Assembly: GCA_963922205.1 (NCBI GenBank)
Contig: CAWUHX010000258.1
Span: forward strand, 1-64,000
Reading direction: 5' to 3'
From: Romanomermis culicivorax
Taxonomy: Eukaryota > Nematoda > Enoplea > Mermithida > Mermithidae
Length of the DNA stretch: 64,000 nt
Shown piece after piece: positions 31,701 through 46,700 of this stretch. The notes under the pieces are model-generated. The model searched no databases. It saw nothing but the letters and a program-made list of their open reading frames with translations, and had not been told where the DNA came from. The translations under genes and the position numbers were made by a program. How positions within the stretch are numbered: position 1 is the stretch's first letter; each line of letters begins with the position of its first letter.

Positions 31701-34700
31701 ACAACACACAAAAAACTATCCTGAGTGTAAACAAACGTATTGAACGAAACATATACATCAAAGTTTACTGCCTTAAGCTGTGTGGGGCTATACGATCGTG
31801 TACCACTATAGCCACCATCCCACTAGAGCCGCCGTCTCACTATAGCCACCATGCCACTACGGGTGTATTCCCATTCCCCGAATCTCTCTTTTCCCCGAAT
31901 GTCCGGATTCCCCGAAAGTCCCTTTTCCCCGTAGAACGCTATAAATCAAACACTGATTTTCCCTTTTCCATGAACGTCCCTATTTCCCAAAAGTGTCGAA
32001 TCCCATTTCCCCGAAAACAGAAGAAGGCTATTTTCAGATTGCACTTTGTAAATTGAAAATTTTTCCATAGAAAACATTGTAAATTGTAGGTATAAAAATT
32101 AAAATTAAAAGTTGCTGACTTTAGATTACGTGCAACTCACAAATCTGGGTGATTTTTAAAGTATTATTGTGTGTGAACAGCTTTACAAAACTTTTTTCAC
32201 AATAAGACAACTTTTACTTTGATTTCGCAACTATTATTTTGATTTCACAACTTTAACCTTGATTTCACAACTTCTACTTTATTTCACAACTTTTACTTTT
32301 TGAAAAATGACCACTTTTACTGAATTTCTGTTTGTACAGTAATCATAAATGCTAGGGGCATAAAATTTGACCCTTGTAACGAAGACAAGCAGGGCATTCT
32401 AATGCAGTAATCCGCATTATAAAAGCTCCATCCGTTCAAAAGTTATGAAAGTCAGCATTGGTCGCCTTTTTTGACTCCCTGTAAGTGATCGGGATCTGGT
32501 CGGATCTGCTGTTCAGGATCTTGATACAGATCCGACGACTGCAGCTATCTAGATCTGGATCATGATTTGACGAAACAATTTTTTAAGATCCGGATTCGAT
32601 TTAGTCAAAAAAAGTGGATCCGTCCTATTCGGGGAATCCGGACATTCGGGGAATAGGTACTAATGCATTGTTCGGGGAAAAGGAAATTTTATTCATTATT
32701 CGGGGAATCGAAATCTTCGGGGAATAGGGACTTCCGGGGAATCGGGACGTTCGGGGGAAGAGGACGTTCAGGGAATAAGAACACAATCGTCACTACAACC
32801 ACCATCTCACTATAGCTAATATATCAGAATAGCCATCAAAATCTCACTAGAGCCACCACGATGCATAATAATGATCTCGCTACAGCCACCAGTGTCCCGT
32901 ATTTATAAGTACCATTACAGCCAATGTCTCAATACAGCCACTAGGGGCAATCTGTAAAATGCAGTGTTATAAACAACCTGCACGTATACGTGTATTGGCA
33001 TTACACAATGGGCTTTTAAGTACGAGCATACAGCAAGCAAAGAGTACAAATGCAGCACATTTCATGCCATTTAAAAAAATATTATTGTTGCATGGGTGAG
33101 AGCCTCGTCACCTCATTTGCATGAGCTTTGTGCTAAAAATAAAGAGGCCATGTTGACTGCAAGTATCGAATAAAAACTTAAAAGACCTTAAAGTATTGTA
33201 CAAGTATTACAAAGACCAAAAGTGAAATAAATTTCAAATTTTTTTATCATTATAATTTTCTTTATTTTGATTCTGATAAAGTAAAAAAATAATAAATATC
33301 AATATATTTATTACTATGTAAACAATTGCTATTTTTAGAGATAAAAAAAGCAATACATACTTATTGAAAATGAATCCCCTATTAAAAATATAAATAAATT
33401 TGAAGTTAAATTCATTTTATTTCAAAATGCATAAAAAAATAATTAAAGGAAAAAACATAATAATAATAAAATTTTTTATAAAAAATATTGTTTAGAAAAT
33501 ATTCGCCGTACTATAATAAATGACCTAAACAATGATCAAATTGTTCTTGAAATCCGTCACTTTTTGCTTCATGTAGCCCATTTGATGGGTTAACAGTTAT
33601 TTTTTCAAAAATAGATGGATAATTAAAATATACGATGCACAAAATATTTATTGTGCAGAAAAACAAGTAATTTTCTCCATTATCTCTTGAGTGGCTCTTC
33701 AAAGACATTGGCTGTAGTGACACTTTTGGTATGTGACACTGGTGGCTGTAGTGAGATCGTTATAATGCGTCGTGGTGGCTCTAGTGAGATTTTGGTGGCT
33801 ATTCTGATACATTAGCTGAAGTGAGATAATGGCTGTAGTGATATGGTGGCTATAGTGTGATCGTGGCTATAGTGAGAGGGGTCCGGGCTATACAGGTGGT
33901 GTAGAAAGTATAGCCGACGATCCAAATTTGTATAATGTGTGAGGCGATACGGGGGGGGGGGGCTCACTTTCCATGAACGCCTGCCTGATTTTTATCAATT
34001 TAAATTTTGGAAATTTTATGATGAACCAAAACAAACAACTCCTCTGAAGGCTGACACAGAGGATTCCTTCAATTAGTTGGCGCCGAGCACCCTTCAATCT
34101 GGAATTTCATTCAAGCATTACAAAGGGACCAAAGCATCAACCAAATGAAAATTGAACGGTATTTTGCTGGTCAGCAACCACCGCCTAGCAAGCAAAAGTA
34201 TCGAGACTGTGCACAACGAATTGCTCGTATTGTTGGCCGTTTTGATCATGTATGGCTCGGTGCAGGACAAAGCAATGCACTCATTGATTATCTAAGAGAC
34301 TTGGCCCACAATTATAATTTTTAAACATTTTGAATTTTTTAACAAATGTAAACCGAATGTAAAGCTACCATATCAGTTGAATTTCTAAACCCTCAACCCA
34401 AAAAATCACAGAAATACCTTTGTTTATACGAAGGACAATTTTTTGTGTAAAGTGACTGAATCCCATGATCAGAAACCCCTTAACCACAAAAATCGCGGAA
34501 ATACGTTTGTTTACACTCAAAATAGTTTTTGTGTGATGTGACTGCATCTATCGAATTCTCCATAGCCGAAAACCCCTCAGCCCAAAAAATCACACAAATG
34601 CATTTGTTTACACTCAGGATGATTTTTTGTGTAAAGTGACCGCATCCGTTAAATTCCCCACAATCGAAAACCCCTTCAGCCAAAAAATCACGAAAATAAG

Positions 34701-37700
34701 CTTGTTTACATCTGGGATGAGTTTTTTTGAGTAAAGTCATCGCGTCCATTGAATTTCAAGTGGTCGAGGCCGCTTCCACCAAAAAATCACGAAAATACGT
34801 TTGTTTACAACCGGGATAATTTTTTGTGTAAACTGACTGCATACATTGAATTCCCAATAGTCGAAAACCCCCCTAACCAAACAAATACGGAAATACGCAG
34901 GATAACTTAGATGTAAAGTGCATACATGCAATTGGGGGGGGGAAGTGCTATAGGAACCGCCCCCCCCCCCAGAAATCGTCGACCATATGGCTAGCCATTG
35001 GGTGACCGCCCTCTCCAGGATTTTCCAATCCTATGGCTAGCCATATGGTAGCTCTAGGGACCCTCATACTTTTAGTCGGAAAAATACTGAAAAATGTCAA
35101 TTTTTGAACAAAAAATAGTCAAAAACGTCAATTTTCCCGGCAATTTCCCAATCTCCCAAATTATGATAAGAAAGTGTGCGGTTGAGCAATAAAGAATTAT
35201 TAGTATTTTTCTCTATCCCATATCTGAACACTTTATGCATAAATTTACGGTTTGAGAAACCTTTTTTCTGGGAATTTTTTTCCGTAAGCAGTACTGAACA
35301 TTAATCTGTAGACTTTCCTGAGAACGGCCCTGAAAGATCTTTCCAAAAATTCTATCCTAATTTTTTAGAATTATGGCTACTAATATTTGATCCTATAGTA
35401 TGATATCACGGTTTCTGTTAGTCATTTCCTAATGGGCTGTCTACAGACCGGTCTACATTTAGAAAGTCAAAAAAATCTTCCATGATTACTTTAGCCGTGT
35501 CTAAATGTAGATCGGTCAGACTATAGCCCTGTCTAAATGTAGGGGGTCGTATTCGTTACGACCCCACATTTAGACATTTCTAAAGTCTGTACCCAAGAAA
35601 GATTTTTTTGGCTGTCTATACGTAGACCGGTACTTTAGTTCGTTAGAAGAAGACGTACAAACTGTGATATTACTAATAGAATCAAATATAAGTCATAATA
35701 ACTCTATGAAAAATCAAGATAGAAATTTTTGAAAAATACTCTTGCATCCGTCCCAGGGAGATGTACAGATCGGCGCCCAGTTTCTGGATTCTGGAACAAA
35801 AAAATACCCAGGGAAAAGGTTTCCCAAACCGTAGATTTCTATATAAAATGTTCAAATATGCGATTGAGACAATATCCTAATTGCTCAATCATATAATTTC
35901 TTGTCATTACACATATCACCAAAAAACTTTCATTCGGTGAGAGAATAATCGTTGAAGCCTCCTCACTGACAAACGAACATAATGATGTTGCTATTTGTAA
36001 AAAATTCAACTTTCGAAGAGAAAGAATAAAAATAATACTCAAAAATATTATGTAGATCACTGAGCAAAAGGCATAAGCGTCGGCCCAAGTTTGAATAAAT
36101 TCAGTTTTTTGCGTGGAAAGCGTTCAAATAAAAATCAGCTTTTGAGTAAAATCGATTTTCACTTCTTGAATTTGATAACCAATTGTAAACAGATATACAG
36201 GGGAAAATAGCATAAAATCGTAGCGGTAACTATGAATAATTCGACATGATTTGGTTGACATATACTTTCTGTGTCACCGATTATCATTTGAAATGTCCAC
36301 GAGAATAGTACCGCAAAGCACTGCAAACTTGCAAAGTCGCAGGAGTAGCTCGATTTCTCTTAGTCGGACTTTCAACATCTCAACGAATCAATGCAGCAAT
36401 GTTCAATATACCTTAACAATCAAAACGAAATCTTTGTATGAGTTTTGTAACATACAAAGCTAAGGGATCTTGTATATCTCGAAAAACTCTTTCCCACCTC
36501 AATGTCCTTTAATATTCAACACCAAAATTTGAAAAAGAAAAAAATTACTAATATAATATTATATTATATGTATATATATATAAATCTTCAATGAGAAATA
36601 TCGGTCTTAGGGTGGCAAGCTTGAATGTTTGGTCCAGGAGTCGACCGATTTAGTCCGACTTTAAGACTTTTTATAAATACTGTTTTTTCCAATTTTGGTC
36701 CATAGACTTTAGTCTTTTCAAGATTAAGAACACGGCCAATGACTGTAAAAATTCTACTAAATGTAGAATTAATAAGTAAAGAATAAACTTACATACCTTC
36801 CAACCCGATGAACATACTCATCAAAAGATTTCGCGAAATCGAAATTAACGACATTGTCGACTTGCTGAAAATCTATACCTCTAGAAATGCCAGATTCCGG
36901 ATCTCTTTGTCGTCTAAACATAAAAAAATCGAAACGCTTACAAACTATATAGAGTATTAACAGTCACGTGCCTGGACGAATTCGTTTTCTTGGAACCTTT
37001 AATTTGTTCTTTCTGACCAAAGGATTCATCGGCCGAAATGATAATGTCGTATTTACCTTCGTTGAATTGTTGAACTATGTGACATCTGTAAGAATATTTG
37101 CTGTTATAAGAAACTAGATGTTCTTACACTCGATTTCTTACCTGGAATTCGACGGCATTTCTGAATTCAAAATACAGGAGTGTATAGCAAATTGTTCCAG
37201 AAATAATTTTAATCTGCAATGATACAAATAATTATAGGAAAAAGTGTTTTTGGGAGAAACCCTTAATGTTACACTCCGAAATCACGTATCCTATGGCCAA
37301 AAAGTCGGCAAGTATCAAAAGAGTAACCAAACAAAACATTCGATTATTCGTCAAAAATTACCGTTTATAAGACAGCCAAAACAATCCCTTACACAAATCC
37401 AAAAACTTGAGATTCTGGTTGAGTTGGTGTAGACGGGTTCCTGGCGGTTAAAATCTTCAGAGGGTAGTGAAAATAAGATTACTAATATTTTATTGGAAAA
37501 GGTAAGTAAGGATTCAGAAATTAGCGGCTTTTGGCTTATCCATTTATGCTTAAATGCGAGGAGAAGACGATCATTGACCGACCTCATATCACAAAAATGT
37601 GCAGGCTGAAATCATAAGTTTTTTGGAGAAAGATGAAGTTCTACTCGAACGAACTAGATTAATGAGTCCTACCTATAACAACGATCGACTGTATTGACGA

Positions 37701-40700
37701 AGATGATCGATCGGCCTTTAACCAATCGCAATTTTAGTAAGGCATAAATCAAGACAAATTTATCCTCTTCCTCGCACCTAAAATTACAATGCAAAGTCAT
37801 CGCTCAAAGAATTTTTATTCTTTTGGACAAGTTGATCAGTCAGTGAGCGATTTACCACAGCTCAAGCACGAGAAACAAGAACGAAGTTGGACATGAACTT
37901 CCGTGTCTTCAGTTGTAACAAAAGTAAGATTAAGGGCAATTTACATTATGTGGTATTGAAACAGTTGATTTGGCGACGGTAAGCTCGTTTCTTGCAACCT
38001 CAGCGTCACTGGATTGTGGAGAAATAGCTTCTTCAACAACGTTACATTATCGTCCAATGTTGCAGAGGTCAGAAAAGATTGGACATTTTCGGGTAAATAT
38101 CTGGAATGAGACAATAATAAATGATCGAAAAATTGAAGCAATACGTTAAATGTAAGTTGAATGCATCTCAAAATTAAAATAGTCAACTCGTATATGTAGC
38201 TGATAAGATCATGCCTCATCCTAGGGATAATCAAGGTTAAGCGGAGCCGAAAACGTAAAAACCACCATTTTGTCCAAAACCGGAACCGTGGAACTGAAAA
38301 TTGTAAAACCAAAACCGAAGCTGTGATTTTTGGGGGAGGGACATTTTTCGGTTTTACTCCGATTTTATTACACATTTCAATGATGCGAGTTGCTGCCAAA
38401 AAGTGATTCTATCTTGCAAACAAAACAGAATTTAAATGATAGTCGACTCACAGCAGTATTTATTTGGAAATTATGTGGTTTTTCCGTCCTCGAAAATAAC
38501 TTTTAAACAAAGTCCTCAGAAATGATTATCTATTAGAGATGGGACGGGTACCCGGATCCGGATCCGCTGAACCAAATTTTTTTTGGATCCCGATCTGCTG
38601 CTGTCAAAAATTAAGATCAGGTCATATTCAATTCAGTTTGCATTAAGTTCCAAAAAACTTTCAAGCCAACAGTAGCTACATCAGGCCTGTAGACAGGGGG
38701 AGTTGGGGGCCATGGCCCCCCAAATGTTTGGTGTTAAAAAAGGCAAAGATTGGACCAGGGCTGTACCCAAGGCGCGGCCGCCCCACTTGGCAATGAAAAC
38801 TTTTTTTCCTGAATACGTACTTATATATACACACTTATTCAACAACATCCTTGCACATCTATCCATCAACCGAAATGTTTCAGTCAAGGTTGATGAAATT
38901 TTGAATAGGTTTGCTGTGCAACACAAGCGTCGCATTGATTTTCTGATTTGAATTTGGTATTTTGTTTGATATTTTTGAATGAATCTATTGACGAAAATAA
39001 TATGTTTTTAAATACTCATTTTAGTACTCTACGTTAAATGATACTTTTTAAAATTTTTGAAAATCCGCTCCTTCCTTGGACAAATCCTGGGTACGGTACT
39101 GGTAGGGACCTTTGGATTTTTTAAAGTCAAGTCAGAAATGCCAATTTTACGGTAAATTGAGTGAAAAAATGTGTGCCCCCAAGAAGAAAATTTATGGCTA
39201 CAGGCTTGAGCTACATTATACTTCACACACAATAATTTTTCGACACTAATCACGCTTCAAATGATTTCTGGCAGGATCGTAAATTAGACAAGCACCACTG
39301 AATAATTGTTCAGAGAAACCAATCGTTGCTGGTGCCGACAAAAATTTCTTGACTATCAATGACAGGTTTGAGAGTGAACTTTGATTTAGGCACCACTAGG
39401 TCAATGGATCTTCCTCAGTGAAATTCTTTTCGTCTTCTTGACATGTTACATCCTATGAATTTATTTTTTATTGAATCTGCTGATTTAATTTTACTTTCTG
39501 CATGAAGTAACTTCCCAAAGACGTATGAGATATGAATTCATGCCATAATTTGGTTTTTGGATCACAGGGACTTTTTTGGCTATTTTAAAATAGAAATACT
39601 GTATTTAGTTATTTGAAATGTTGTTTTCTGGCATCTTCTTTTTTTAGCCGAAAGCTGCTTATTTATTGTTGGGTGGTTACTCTACAGATATTTGCGCTGA
39701 TCTCCAGTACCAGGGCCTTTTCTGGATACCTGTATTCCACAATCACTGCCCATAGCTTATTCTTCATCTACTAGGAACACTGTGAAGTAATCCCACACCC
39801 TGACAGTCAATGAAGTCAATGGATCATAATTTCTGAAAAATCAGTTTCGGCTTTTATTCCTTATGGAAATAATCATCAGATGTGAGCTATTTCAATAGAC
39901 AAACACTTCAATAAGAGAATGAATATCATAAATAATTTATTGACACAGGAAAAATATAGATTTATACAACCTGATTTAAAATGAATAAACCTAATGCATA
40001 ATTATTCTTGAGCATTTGGACACGTATATGCTACCATGCAAGATCCGAATCGGGCCGGATCTATCATTTAAGATTCGGATCTTTATCTGTTGAAGCAATT
40101 TTTTCAGATCCGGATTTGAGATACGGATCCATTCATATATGTAACGGGGCCACAGGGTCTGGGGGGAGTCGGACGACTTTTCTAGGACGGGTGTCACCAA
40201 TTCCCTAGAATTTAGGGAAAGGGGTTTCTAAAGGAAAAAATCCGATTTCTTCGACAAAAAAGTCCGAAAAACGGTTCAAAAATAGTAATTATTGCCTAAA
40301 AAATTGTAAAAGATGTGTCCATGGCGCGGAGTGCCGAGAAAATTGACGTTTTTTACCATTTTTTGTTAAAAAACGAGCATTTTGAACCAAAAAAGGGCAT
40401 TTTTCAGGATTTTTCCCACCAAAAATGTGGGGATTCCCATGACTGCTATACGGCGGACGATTTCTGGAGGTGGCTTCCTATACCACATCCCCCCAATTAC
40501 ATGTATGGATCCACTGGAGCAATTTTTTTCAGATCCGAATCCGATATATCAAAAAGTGGATCCGCGCCGTCGCTATTATTCATACGTCAGAATAAATGTT
40601 TCCAGTCCATTCGGTATTTTGCTAGAGTGACAGCAAGTGCAGCGACTCAACAGAACTGAGAGCTGATTTTAAAATTGAAATTAGTTCAACTTTTGGTGAA

Positions 40701-43700
40701 ACATCATTAATCGAGACATTATTTTTTTCGGAAAAAACGTGATATGTCAAGCAACTTATAAGATATCAAGGAAGTTTTTTTTCTAAATAGAGAAAGAATT
40801 GACGACAAGTTGCATGACCAAAACTGCACCGTATCAATCAGATTTTTTGGGCCAAAATAGTGCCATGACATCATGCAATGGCAAAATGAATTTAAAAAAA
40901 TTTGCCTAGGCTTGTGAAAACAAATGTTATTCACTTTTTTAAATACTTTTATACCCTAGAACCACTAAATATCAAACTTTACTAGCGCTGTGCTCTGAAA
41001 TGATGACCGAGTGATTAGTGTGATTCAAGTAGTCAGAGCTTCACTTCGTCATGTCTACAGCGACATGCCATGCATTCTTGAATCAGTTCGAAACATTCAA
41101 AATAAAGTTTAGACAAAGCATCTATTTTAGACACTTTCAAGTTTAGTCTGAATTTTATAAGTTTTATAATGGTCATTCCAACAAATTCTTAAGTTTTTTT
41201 AAAGACGTTTTCCAACCAACTCCAGGTATCATTTACGAGGCAAATGGATGTATCTAAATCAAGTTAAAATGTATGTGGATGTCATGTCAAGTCACTGCAT
41301 TAATATTCAATAGCATACTATCCGGCAGACATTTGCCTTAGGTGAATATAACTGTCAAAAAGACAATCTTTGTGCCTCCAAGAGCTCTACAAATATCTAG
41401 GGATGAGCCGGATCCACTTTTTGACGATATGACGATAGCGGACACGAGTCCAAAAAACTTGGTTCAGCGTATCTGGATCCTAAAAACTTGTCTTCAACGA
41501 ATTCGGATCCTGAATGAAAGATCCGACTGGATCCGGATCTTATATGATAGCGTTATATATGTACATGCTCATAAATAATGTATTTTTAATTATTCTGAAA
41601 TTAAGTTCTATGAATTTATATTTGTATAAATACAAGGATTTATATTTATATTTGTATATATATACAAGAAAAACAAGTTTTTTTCAAGAATATATATTAG
41701 TTTTCTTCGTAAAGATAATGCAGTATTTATGAAGGAATAAATGTTTCAAGCACTATCATACAAGTGCAATTCAAAGTAGCAATACATAATTCATTAGCTA
41801 CAAGAAATACATCAAAAAGGTTGCTCTGCCCGATCTTCGTCTTTCAAGGTGGAGAATCTTCTAGCATGATTTCCAAATACTCTTCAGAAATCTTCTGTTC
41901 TCATTCAGTTGATGAGATCTCAATGTGAAATGATAAATAAACAGGTATGATATGAAAACATGCAATCAAATTACATCAATGTCGTTTTCCACAATTCCGC
42001 ATAAATCATACAGATTATGCCACCCAACCTTGGTAGCTCTTACGTATGGAAATCGGAATTTTTGTACATCATTCTTGTTCTATTGATCATGACTTAAATT
42101 TTTTTCTTAATGGACACTTATGTAGAGCAAAAGGACTTTGAGAAAAACTTCAATTCCTAAAGTTCAGCAATTAAATTAAAGAATTTAAACCACTTCCTTA
42201 TCAATATTTTATAATTCACAAAACGAATAAGACGCTTTAATAAACAAATTTCAGAATGCCAAGTACATAGCAACTTAAGCGAAACTACTTACTCTACTAA
42301 TTGCTTCATTTCATCTTCATAACCAAACGAAAGTACGAGATCGGCTTCGTCAACTACTAGAAATTCTAACGAATCTTTCAAACAAATAGTGTTTGCTTGA
42401 AGATGAATCAACAGTCGGTTCGGTGTACCAACAATAATATCCGGCAAAGTTGTTAAAATTGGCCTGAAAAATTTGCACATAACGTCAAGTACTACAAAGG
42501 ATGGAGATTGCGCAAAAAAGGTGTGCACTTTTGAGCTTCAGCCTCTGCTTGCACGGCCAAATCGATACATCGGATTTCGCGAGAACAGAATGAACAAAGT
42601 TTTTTAATATGCTCGCAAATCTGAGACGACAATTCTCTAGTTGGCGCCAAAATAAGTCCACGGATAGATTGCGTTCCTGTCGCCTAAAATAAGTCTACAT
42701 TGAGAACCGGATCAATTCAATTAAAAAACGTAAGTGATCAGCATCAAGAATAACTTTCCTTATATTAGCCCATACATGTGACGGATCTCCGGGTCAGGCG
42801 ACTTTTTTATGGGATTAATCACCGACAGCCCAAAAATTTAGGGGGGAATTGAACGAAACGATTTCGATATTCCCCAGAAATGATTCGATAATAGTGTATA
42901 ATTGTCTAAAAATCAAAGTTGTATTTATGGAGCAAAACGCCGAAAAATTGCGTTTTTAATCTTTCTTTGTTGATCATTTTCTACCATAAGATCACTTTTA
43001 TCGGCTTTTTCAATAAATCCGTTCTCGAATTTCTATGTAAAGCTGAGTTTTATTTAGCTATGACTTTCGGCGATTTTTCACATGTTAATCGATGTATGTC
43101 AAATCGTTACATCTTGAGAACAAAGCTCACTCGGAGAGAGAGCATAGTGTTTATACCAGCGATATGATTTTTTATTTTCTAAATGTATTTGAGATTTGAT
43201 AGACACTCAGAGACACAAAAGAAACGCTGAGGACTTATGTATCAAGGACAACACATTACCGAATTTTCCATGCGATAGGGAAAAATATAAATTTTGGAGC
43301 GTTAAAGAGAGTCAGAATCAAAAGATTTTCTATGCTTGTGAATAATCATTATTCATTGTAACTCAGCTCGGGCGCCGTCGTTGGTTATCACATTAACTTT
43401 AGATAGTTCTCATCACCTTTTATTATGCCTCATCTCATTTTTCTCACCAGTAATTATCGGTATTTGGCCTGAATGTTGATGACATTTGAAATCCTTCATT
43501 AATGAACATTGTATGCGAAAAAGATGAAAACGTCTTTCTAGACTGAAAACTTAACGTTTTGCCCCATCGTTCTGGAATATCAAAATCCAAAAATTTATTC
43601 GAATTAAAGTCGCCTATAACCCATCACCTTCGGCCGCAAAAATTTCTTTGTTTCGTACGGGATCCATAAAATGATACAGACATATTTTTTACTGGATTTC

Positions 43701-46700
43701 TATACCGTGCAGATTAACCGGTGCGGAAAAAATTCACAGAAAATGATTTATCTCAATTGCGGTAGGTTCAAATCCAAGCTTGAAATTTTGGCGAAATATC
43801 CTCCTTACTTTCTTCCTGTCCAAGACTTTTTGTAAAATTGGTATAGCAAAGGCAGCGGTTTTGCCAGAACCGGTGCAGGCACGTGCAAGAATGTCCTTCC
43901 CCTCCAGCGCCAAGGGAATCGCGTGTTCTTGGATCAAAGTTGGTTTCTTCCATCCTAATTCTGCAATGGCCTTTGAAAAACAAAAAGTAGTTCAACAGCT
44001 TCAATTCAATCATGATTCGTGAGAATATTTCAAGTCAAAGTGGAATCAAGGGTCGCCTGAACTTTAGGGATAGTATCATTCAAAGAAACAAAGTTCGAAA
44101 TTATTAACTCAAAAGTCAGAAAAGTGGTTCAACAAATAATTTTCGTCGTTTAAAAATTTATAAAAAACCGTATTTATGGCGCGAAGAGCGGAAAAATGAT
44201 AATTCTGACCATTTTTTCGCTCGAAAATTACCGTTTTCTACGTAATAATTGACATTTCTTAGTTTTTTCAATCCAAGAAAAGACTATCTCAGGGTCTTAA
44301 CCTTGGCCATTTCAAATTTTTTTTTAAAGCGAATTCTGACCAACCAAAGTAAAACATACCGCAGTGTCATACATGTAACGGGGCCTCGAGGTCTGGAGGG
44401 GCGGGGGGGGTCGGGCGACTTTTTTTGGGCCGGGGGTCAGTAATTCTCAAAATTTTGGGGGGAAGGGTCTCTCAAGGAAAAAAAATCGATTTTTTCACGG
44501 TATTTTTCTGACCCAAAATATGAGGGGTCCCTACGACTACCATATGGCTAGCCATTGGATTGGAAAATCCTGGATGGGGGGGGCGGTAGCCCAATGACTA
44601 GCCATATGGTCGACGATTTTCGGGTGGGGGGTTCCCATAGCACTTCCCCCCAATTACATGTAATTACATGGTGAACACTTCTTATTTATTTCACCTTGCA
44701 TTACCAAGCAAAACAATATTCATCAAAATGTTTTTGTTGAATCTTACTTTTTGTAATTGTGCTTCCCACAGTGAAATGATGCTATTCTTGTACTTCTCTT
44801 ACATCAATCTCAATATCTAATCGACACAATTTTAATTTCTTTTGAATTTCAGATTTAACATTTATTCTAAATGAACTAATTAGAATGAAGCGAATGTCTA
44901 GTTTAGATGATTTTCTTGCGCAAGTACCGAAAACGACAGCATCGATTAGATATTCCTTGAAAATTGGTGAATTCGCATGCCTCTTAGAGAAATCCCGGGA
45001 ACGGCAGTGGACTACCTCACAGGAGGTATGGAGGGTATTACCGTGGTCTATGGTTTGGAAACTAATTTACTAACCTGATGAAAGCGATCCACTGATCGTA
45101 AAAATGGGAGAAAGAGGACTGACTGGTACACCATATTTTAGGATGTGTCCTATTGGGTATGCCAATTTGAAGCAAATGAGTCAGGGTACTTTTTAAAACA
45201 ATTGCTATGGGTAAAATTCTTGTTGCGACGAAAACAGCTCGAGAAAAATTCGTTTAGCGTGTTCATAGTTACGAAAATCTATTGCATAGCTGATTTTGAT
45301 ATGTGAAATCGGAAAACTTAGCAAATGCAGTGCGCAAAAGAAATTAACATTTTTATAGTACTTTGCGTTTGCTTTGCTTATGTAATAATTCAGAGGAAGA
45401 AGTAATAAAATTAAGACTGTAAAGGACGCAAGAGCAAGCAACATCACCACGTATGTACAGGGTGAGCCAAAAAAAGGCGGTGCTGACTTCCATAACTTTT
45501 GAACGGATAAAGCTTTTTTAATGCGGATTGTTGCATTAGAATGCCCTGTTTATCTTTGATATAAGGGCTAAGTTTTATGCTCCTAGCATTTATGGTTACT
45601 GTACAAACAGGAATTTAGTAAAAAAGATCATTTTTCAAAAAGTAAAAATTCTGAAATCAAAGTAAAAGTTGTCCTATTGCGAGAAAGGTTTTGTAAAGCT
45701 TTTTATACACAATAATAGTACTTAAAAAGTCACCCAGATTTGTAAATACACGTAATTTAAAGTCTATCTTCTTGTTTCAATATGGAGCAAAATTTCGCCA
45801 AAATCGAGAGCTTTTGTTTTGAAATTGGAAAAAAAGGAAAATCAAAAAAAATCAATTCTGTCGTTGACCAGATCGAAAAACGATTAAAGTTATTGGTGAA
45901 ACAGAAAGTAGGACGGACTAAAATGACTCTTTTGTAGTTTCCAGCTGTAATATGGATCTCATGATTGAATCTATTGTGCTTTTCTGTTGTAAAACATGTT
46001 GATTTTGTCAATTTTTAAAAATTTATTTGCAAAAAGCAGACGTTTAGTATTTTTGATTTTAGTTAGTCAATATTAAAGCAAGTTGGCTGAAACTTTGCGT
46101 GCAGTATTCATGCCAGATGTTTTATCTATCGATGGCAGGAAATCGCATTGAAAACGCTTCACCCATTTGAAAGCTATGAAAGTCAGTACCGGTCGCCTTT
46201 TTTGGCTCATCCTGTACAATGAGAGGAAGAAGAGTAGTATAGCAGATCGCTGTACGCCTGTATGCAGGGAACGACCAAATCATACAGCATCCACCGACGT
46301 GACGCAGCGAGTAAAAAAGGTTAAAGAAATATGCGGATTTTACAATTAAATCTGATGGCAAATCCTGAGGAGTCACCATATGGCTAGCCAACGGCTGACG
46401 GTACTACCCAAAAACACAAGGAAACCTAATCAAAAAGACACATTAGCATGCAAGCTTGTGTGCGAACTTGGAAAAACTCTATATCTTACGGTACTAATCG
46501 ATCATTTTGAGAATATGATTTCAGCCATACCTGTACTTGGGGGGGGGGGTTGGGAGGGGGCCCCCCAACTCGGCCAACCCTGTACCCAAAATCATTCACC
46601 CCCAACCCCCCCCCCCAGTTTGGAAAAAATTAAAAAAATTTTCAAAAAAGTGTATGTTTTTTGGCCTTTTTGGGGAAAATTTCGACTTTTTCCTACCCTC

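Larger units (their letters stand above)
31200..34925. mobile_element. Foldback element with tandem-repeat arms, DDX56 intron 9
   Basis: Left arm (31,200-31,745) holds about five units of roughly 97 bp (GGGGAATTCAATGGA, TTATCC..GTGTAAACAAACG, GATTTTT). The right arm (34,370-34,925) holds the same units in reverse orientation. Long inverted arms made of direct repeats are the hallmark of FB/Galileo-type foldback elements. The middle carries further insertions and a small frame at 34,145. Confidence 0.7.

Noticed and set aside
38681..38951. Frames on both strands near the G/C-run fragment
   Set aside because: Mirror frames around a GC-rich repeat; no protein family.
44838..45190. Plus-strand frame after an acceptor-like TTTGAATTTCAG in DDX56 intron 1
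   Set aside because: No recognisable family; two registers both look protein-like for a short way; kept only as a possible relic.
45205..45450. Minus-strand frame of 81 codons with hydrophobic segments
   Set aside because: No start context, no family match and no splice support; probably chance.
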